Part shown: positions 61,124 to 64,000 of the stretch, piece by piece
Numbering within the stretch: the stretch's first letter is position 1
Layout of the letters: each line of letters begins with the position of its first letter
Assembly (NCBI RefSeq): GCF_008632335.1
Contig: NZ_VWXX01000006.1
Coordinates: 62,001 to 126,000 of the forward strand
Length of the DNA stretch: 64,000 nucleotides
Reading direction: 5' to 3'
Source: Thiohalocapsa marina
GTDB lineage: Bacteria > Pseudomonadota > Gammaproteobacteria > Chromatiales > Chromatiaceae
Position numbers and translations under genes: made by a program
Notes under the pieces: generated by a model
The model's database searches: none
What the model was told of the DNA's origin: nothing
What the model saw: the letters and a program-made list of their open reading frames with translations, nothing else

Positions 61124-61537
61124 ATGTCCAGACAGACGCCGGCGCGGCACGGCAAGACCGGCCAGCCCATTGATACCGACAAGCTCGACCGGGTGGTGGC
61201 GGCGGCCCGCCAGGCCAGCGACGAGCGTGCCCTTGGCTACCGGGAGCGGGCGCTGAAGCTGTATCCCTGGGTCTGCGGGCGCTGTGGGCGCGAGTTCACC
61301 CACAGCAACCTGCGGGAACTGACGGTGCACCACAAGGACATGGACCATGACAACAACCCGCCGGACGGCAGCAACTGGGAGTTGCTGTGCCTGTACTGCC
61401 ACGACAACGAGCATCAGAAGTATGAGGAACACCTGGCGGCCCTGGCGGCGGGACATGCGCCGAAGGCGTCGGGCCGGCAGCAGCCGCAGACCGTGCATCG
61501 GCCCTTCGACGGCCTGGCCGATCTGCTGAAGAAGTAG
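61124..61537 (+). CDS. yajD: HNH nuclease of the YajD family
   Basis: Small protein of 137 residues. CGRCGREF and a later CLYCHDNEH supply zinc ligands, and LTVHHKDMDHDNNPPDGSNWELLC is the HNH catalytic block. YajD proteins are widespread, stand-alone and of unknown biological role. ATG 61124 gives the usual family N-terminus; the GTG one codon earlier is possible. Confidence 0.88.
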   Translation: MSRQTPARHGKTGQPIDTDKLDRVVAAARQASDERALGYRERALKLYPWVCGRCGREFTHSNLRELTVHHKDMDHDNNPPDGSNWELLCLYCHDNEHQKYEEHLAALAAGHAPKASGRQQPQTVHRPFDGLADLLKK

Positions 61538-61566
61538 AACCAGGGCGCCCGTTTGCGGGGGCAGCG

Positions 61567-62640
61567 TCAGCGCAGGAAGCCGGCCAGTATCTCCACGGCC
61601 TGGTCGACGCCGGTGGGCGGCGTCGGCTGGACCGGGCCGGCGTCCAGCAGGGCCTGCAGCGGTTCGGTGATCCGGCCGGCGGCGAAGGCGTCGGCATCCA
61701 CGGCGCGGGTCGGCACCCGCTGCGCGAGCCATTGCACCAGATGGGGTTCCTCCGGCCAGTCGTCGCGGGGCACATAAAGCACCGGGATGCCGTTGCAGGC
61801 GGCCTCGGCAAAGGTGCTGTAGCCCGGCTTGGTGATGATGGCGTCGCAGCAGGCCAGCACGTCCAGCACATCCGGACCCGGCGGGCCGATCAGGCTGACA
61901 CCGTCGCGGCCCGCGGCTGCGGCGTCGGGGGTCAGCAGATGGACGTCTTCGGGCAAGGGTTCGCCGTCGCCCAGCTGCAGGCGTCCGGCGCCGCCGAACT
62001 GCATCAGCACCAGGCGCTTGTGCGGGGCGATGCCGAGTCGGGCGCGCAGTGCCCGGGGATCGCGCCGTCGCCGCGTTGCGATGGGGCCGATGTCGCTGCC
62101 GTTGGGCAGCCAGGCCATGGGCATCGACGGCGCCGGGCGCAGGAACAGCTCTGCGCCGGCATAGGCGGATTGCATGCGCTGCACCAGCTCCGGGGGTAGC
62201 TGCGAGCCGACCGGGCTCTCAGCGAGGATGTCGTACCAGCTCAGCGAGCACAGGCCGACGGCGGGTATGCCGAGGAGTCCGGCGGCCTCCAGCGGCATCC
62301 AGGGGATGTCCGCCAGCAGCAGGTCCGGCGGGTCTTGCCGCAGGATGTCCATTTGCGCGCCAAGCTGCTGAGCGTGGGCGGCGTCGAACGCGGTGTACAG
62401 CGCCAGCCCCTGCGGCCAGCGGGCCTTTAGCGGGCCATCCATGGGGAGCGCCACGTCGGCGGCATGGGCCAGATGGCGGTAGCCCGCTGGCATCCGGGCC
62501 GCGCAGAAATCCGCCGACACCGTACCCTGCAGGGTTAGGCGCAGCCCGGGGATGCGCCCGGCCAGCGCCCGGGCAATGGGCGCGACCTGCCCCAGGTGGC
62601 CGTAGCCGTGGGCGGTGACGACGATATGCAGGTGGGGCAT
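61567..62640 (-). CDS. MurG-like GT-B glycosyltransferase
   Basis: Protein of 357 residues. The N-terminal HIVVTAHGYGHLGQVAPIARAL is the acceptor-side glycine-rich loop of GT-B enzymes, and the C-terminal DAIITKPGYSTFAEAACNGIPVLYVPR binds the nucleotide sugar. Donor and acceptor are unknown; cell-surface glycan or lipid glycosylation is likely. Start at ATG 62640. It lies 128 bp downstream of the cupin frame on the same strand. Confidence 0.85.
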   Translation of the reverse strand: MPHLHIVVTAHGYGHLGQVAPIARALAGRIPGLRLTLQGTVSADFCAARMPAGYRHLAHAADVALPMDGPLKARWPQGLALYTAFDAAHAQQLGAQMDILRQDPPDLLLADIPWMPLEAAGLLGIPAVGLCSLSWYDILAESPVGSQLPPELVQRMQSAYAGAELFLRPAPSMPMAWLPNGSDIGPIATRRRRDPRALRARLGIAPHKRLVLMQFGGAGRLQLGDGEPLPEDVHLLTPDAAAAGRDGVSLIGPPGPDVLDVLACCDAIITKPGYSTFAEAACNGIPVLYVPRDDWPEEPHLVQWLAQRVPTRAVDADAFAAGRITEPLQALLDAGPVQPTPPTGVDQAVEILAGFLR

Positions 62641-62768
62641 GGCCTGACGTCTGATCAGGAGGGCCGGTCGGGCAGTCTGGTCGAAACGTCTGGCCGGGAA
62701 GGTTGGCTGGAACGTCTGCCCGGAAAGCCCGGCAAGCAAGCCTGCTGGCCGGGACGACAGGCCGGCTG

Positions 62769-63083
62769 TCAGTCGGCCGGGTCGAGATGGATGGCGAGCC
62801 AGACGCAGGGCGGCTGGGCGGACGTGGCGATCACTCGGTGCCGTGTGTGGGCCGGCAAAAAGGTGTAATCACCCGCGCCCAGCTCCAGGCGCTCGTCGCC
62901 GACCTGCAAGGTGGCATGCCCGCACAGCAGCAGCACCCACTCGTCCTGCGTCTGGTCGTACCAGGTCGGCTCGGGCTGCGCGCTGCTGACAATCCGCTCG
63001 ACGCGCAGGTTGCGGCAGTGCAGCAGCTGGTCGAAGCACTCGCCCGTCTCGGGTGACGGCAGCGCCTCGAACAGGTTGGCGAC
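62769..63083 (-). CDS. Cupin-domain protein without a canonical start codon
   Basis: The frame encodes a complete small cupin: NLFEALPSPETGECFDQLL, EPTWYDQTQDEWVLLLCGHATL, LELGAGDYTFLPAHTRHRV and a final CVWLAIHLDPAD. Between the rpsT stop (63156-63158) and the cupin core there is no ATG, GTG or TTG in this frame. The frame is the same as that of rpsT, separated from it by the single TAA. The coordinate 63083 is a GTC just before NLF and is only a guess; ATC at 63152 and CTG at 63074 are other options, as is TAA readthrough from rpsT. The codon pattern looks functional. Cupins of this kind are often annotated as phosphoribosylaminoimidazole-carboxylase-like or sugar-binding, but the substrate is unknown. 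Confidence 0.65.
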   Translation of the reverse strand, partial: VANLFEALPSPETGECFDQLLHCRNLRVERIVSSAQPEPTWYDQTQDEWVLLLCGHATLQVGDERLELGAGDYTFLPAHTRHRVIATSAQPPCVWLAIHLDPAD

Positions 63084-63155
63084 GCCGCGACGGGCGGTGG
63101 CTGGCGGCGGGCGGTCGATCGGAGCGCCTGCAGATGTCCCTTTGCGCCGGATGGC

Positions 63156-63416
63156 TTAGAGGGCCTTGATGTGGGCGTTCAGGCGGCTCTTGTGGCGGGC
63201 GGCCTTGTTGGCGTGCATCAGGCCCTTACCGGCGGCGCGGTCGATGATGGACACGGCAGACTTGTAGGCGTCGGACGCTGCGCTCTTGTCGCCGAGGCGG
63301 ATCGCCTTGATCACCTTCTTGATGGCGGTGCGGTAGGTGCTGCGCTGTGCGGCATTGCGCTGACGGTGTGTCTCCGCCTGACGGGCGCGCTTGCGGGCTT
63401 GTGCAGAGTTGGCCAA
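63156..63416 (-). CDS. rpsT: 30S ribosomal protein S20
   Basis: Primary 16S rRNA-binding protein of 86 residues. The N-terminus (M)[14 protein letters not shown] and [10 protein letters not shown] are typical. The start codon is TTG at 63416 with AGGAGA 8 bases upstream; E. coli rpsT also starts with UUG, which is part of its autogenous control, so the rare start is probably functional. Divergent from murJ, as in many gammaproteobacteria. Confidence 0.95.
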   Translation of the reverse strand: MANSAQARKRARQAETHRQRNAAQRSTYRTAIKKVIKAIRLGDKSAASDAYKSAVSIIDRAAGKGLMHANKAARHKSRLNAHIKAL

Positions 63417-63713
63417 CAGTCGTCTCCTGAAAATGCTAATGGCTGGCGCCAAGCGCCTGGCGCGATTGACGCGTTGCGAGTGGCCTCTGGCAGGCCATTC
63501 TGGAATACGGGTGCGACCCAAAGGCGGATCGCGAAAGACTGCGCAGCATGGCATGCCGAAGACCTATTGTCAATGGCCTGCGGGGACGGTCCGGGGGGCC
63601 GGCGTTGGGTATACTCGACGCATCTTGCTGCAACAATGCGCGCTGTGCCGTTTCTCGGCGGCGGTTCGGTGACCGCCTGAGTCGCCGCTGCGCACCCTGT
63701 CCCCGGAGCCGCC

Positions 63714-64000
63714 GTGACCGCCCTCGCTGCCGCTGCCGCCAAGGTTGGCGGAAATACCCTGTTGTCGCGTCTGCTGGGGTTCGCCCGGGACCTGGTCATT
63801 GCGCGCCTGTTCGGGGCGGACGTGGCTACCGATACGTTCTTCGTCGCCTTTCGGTTACCGAATCTCATGCGTCGGCTTTTTGCCGAGGGGGCCTTTTCGG
63901 CGGCCCTGGTGCCGACGTTGACCGCGCATCGTGAGCAACACGGCGAGGCCGGGCTGCGGCTGCTGCTGCAGGGACTGGCGGGGACCCTTGGCGCCCTGCT
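63714..64000 (+). CDS. murJ: Lipid II flippase MurJ (5' part)
   Basis: First ~95 residues of the MurJ/MviN flippase, which moves lipid II across the inner membrane. The GTG start at 63714 follows CCGGAG. The N-terminal helix region (KVGGNTLLSRLLGFARDLV), GADVATDTFFVAFRLPNLMRRLFAEGAF and SAALVPTL are diagnostic. The rest lies beyond the right edge. Confidence 0.95.
   Translation, partial: MTALAAAAAKVGGNTLLSRLLGFARDLVIARLFGADVATDTFFVAFRLPNLMRRLFAEGAFSAALVPTLTAHREQHGEAGLRLLLQGLAGTLGAL

Overview
The window is about 64 kb of high-GC DNA with gammaproteobacterial gene order: kdsC-lptCAB-rpoN-hpf-ptsN-rapZ-HPr-ptsI, mlaFEDCB-murA-hisGDC, and divergent rpsT/murJ. Alongside these core blocks it carries [NiFe]-hydrogenase maturation genes (hupK, hypCDE), a flavocytochrome-c-sulfide-dehydrogenase-like pair, menaquinone genes (menE, menI-like, menH) and pilT. 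This mix suggests a sulfur-oxidising, probably phototrophic, member of the Chromatiales (purple sulfur bacteria). The placement is inference; there is no rRNA or photosynthesis gene in the window. I saw no rRNA, tRNA, CRISPR array, transposase or prophage.

Region by region. 0-3.4 kb: a pyruvate dehydrogenase E1-alpha (cut by the window start) coupled to acetyl-CoA synthetase, then Fe superoxide dismutase. 3.5-10.6 kb: a hydantoinase-B-like protein, an asparagine-synthase-type amidotransferase, monothiol glutaredoxin, RNase T, a TraB/GumN protein, the MlaA lipoprotein and a methyltransferase. 10.6-15.2 kb: an accessory stretch with mobile palindromic repeats, a decayed fragment, a small secreted protein and a pair of membrane-linked GTPases. 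15.2-19.3 kb: hupK-hypC-hypD-hypE. 19.3-23.7 kb: a minus-strand run with a nucleotidyltransferase, a secreted metallo-hydrolase, pterin dehydratase, a universal stress protein and a SulP anion transporter. 24-27.7 kb: pilT-menE facing menI-menH.

29-35 kb is the most unusual part. A sigma-54 activator with a cysteine-rich PAS domain is divergent from a five-gene, tightly coupled operon: a cytochrome-bd-like membrane subunit I with a fused cytochrome c domain and no Q-loop, a membrane subunit II, a diheme cytochrome c made by recent domain duplication, an FccB-like flavoprotein without the FAD-binding cysteine, and a c4-type diheme cytochrome. A well-spaced -24/-12 promoter and two 16-bp palindromes 32 bp apart lie between regulator and operon. 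The sigma-54 gene itself (rpoN) is 10 kb away. I read this as a candidate cytochrome-c-linked terminal oxidase module fed by a sulfur-compound dehydrogenase.

35-43.2 kb: the nitrogen-PTS, rpoN and LPS-transport block. 43.2-49.3 kb: where yrbG/kdsD are usually found, this genome has a palindromic repeat, an unknown gene and a 1768-residue hybrid histidine kinase with three periplasmic binding-protein domains. 49.5-57.3 kb: mla, murA and his genes. 57.3-57.7 kb: dense intergenic repeats. 57.7-64 kb: a SEDS/PBP pair, a YajD-type nuclease, a MurG-like glycosyltransferase, a cupin frame without a canonical start codon directly after rpsT, rpsT with its TTG start, and the beginning of murJ.
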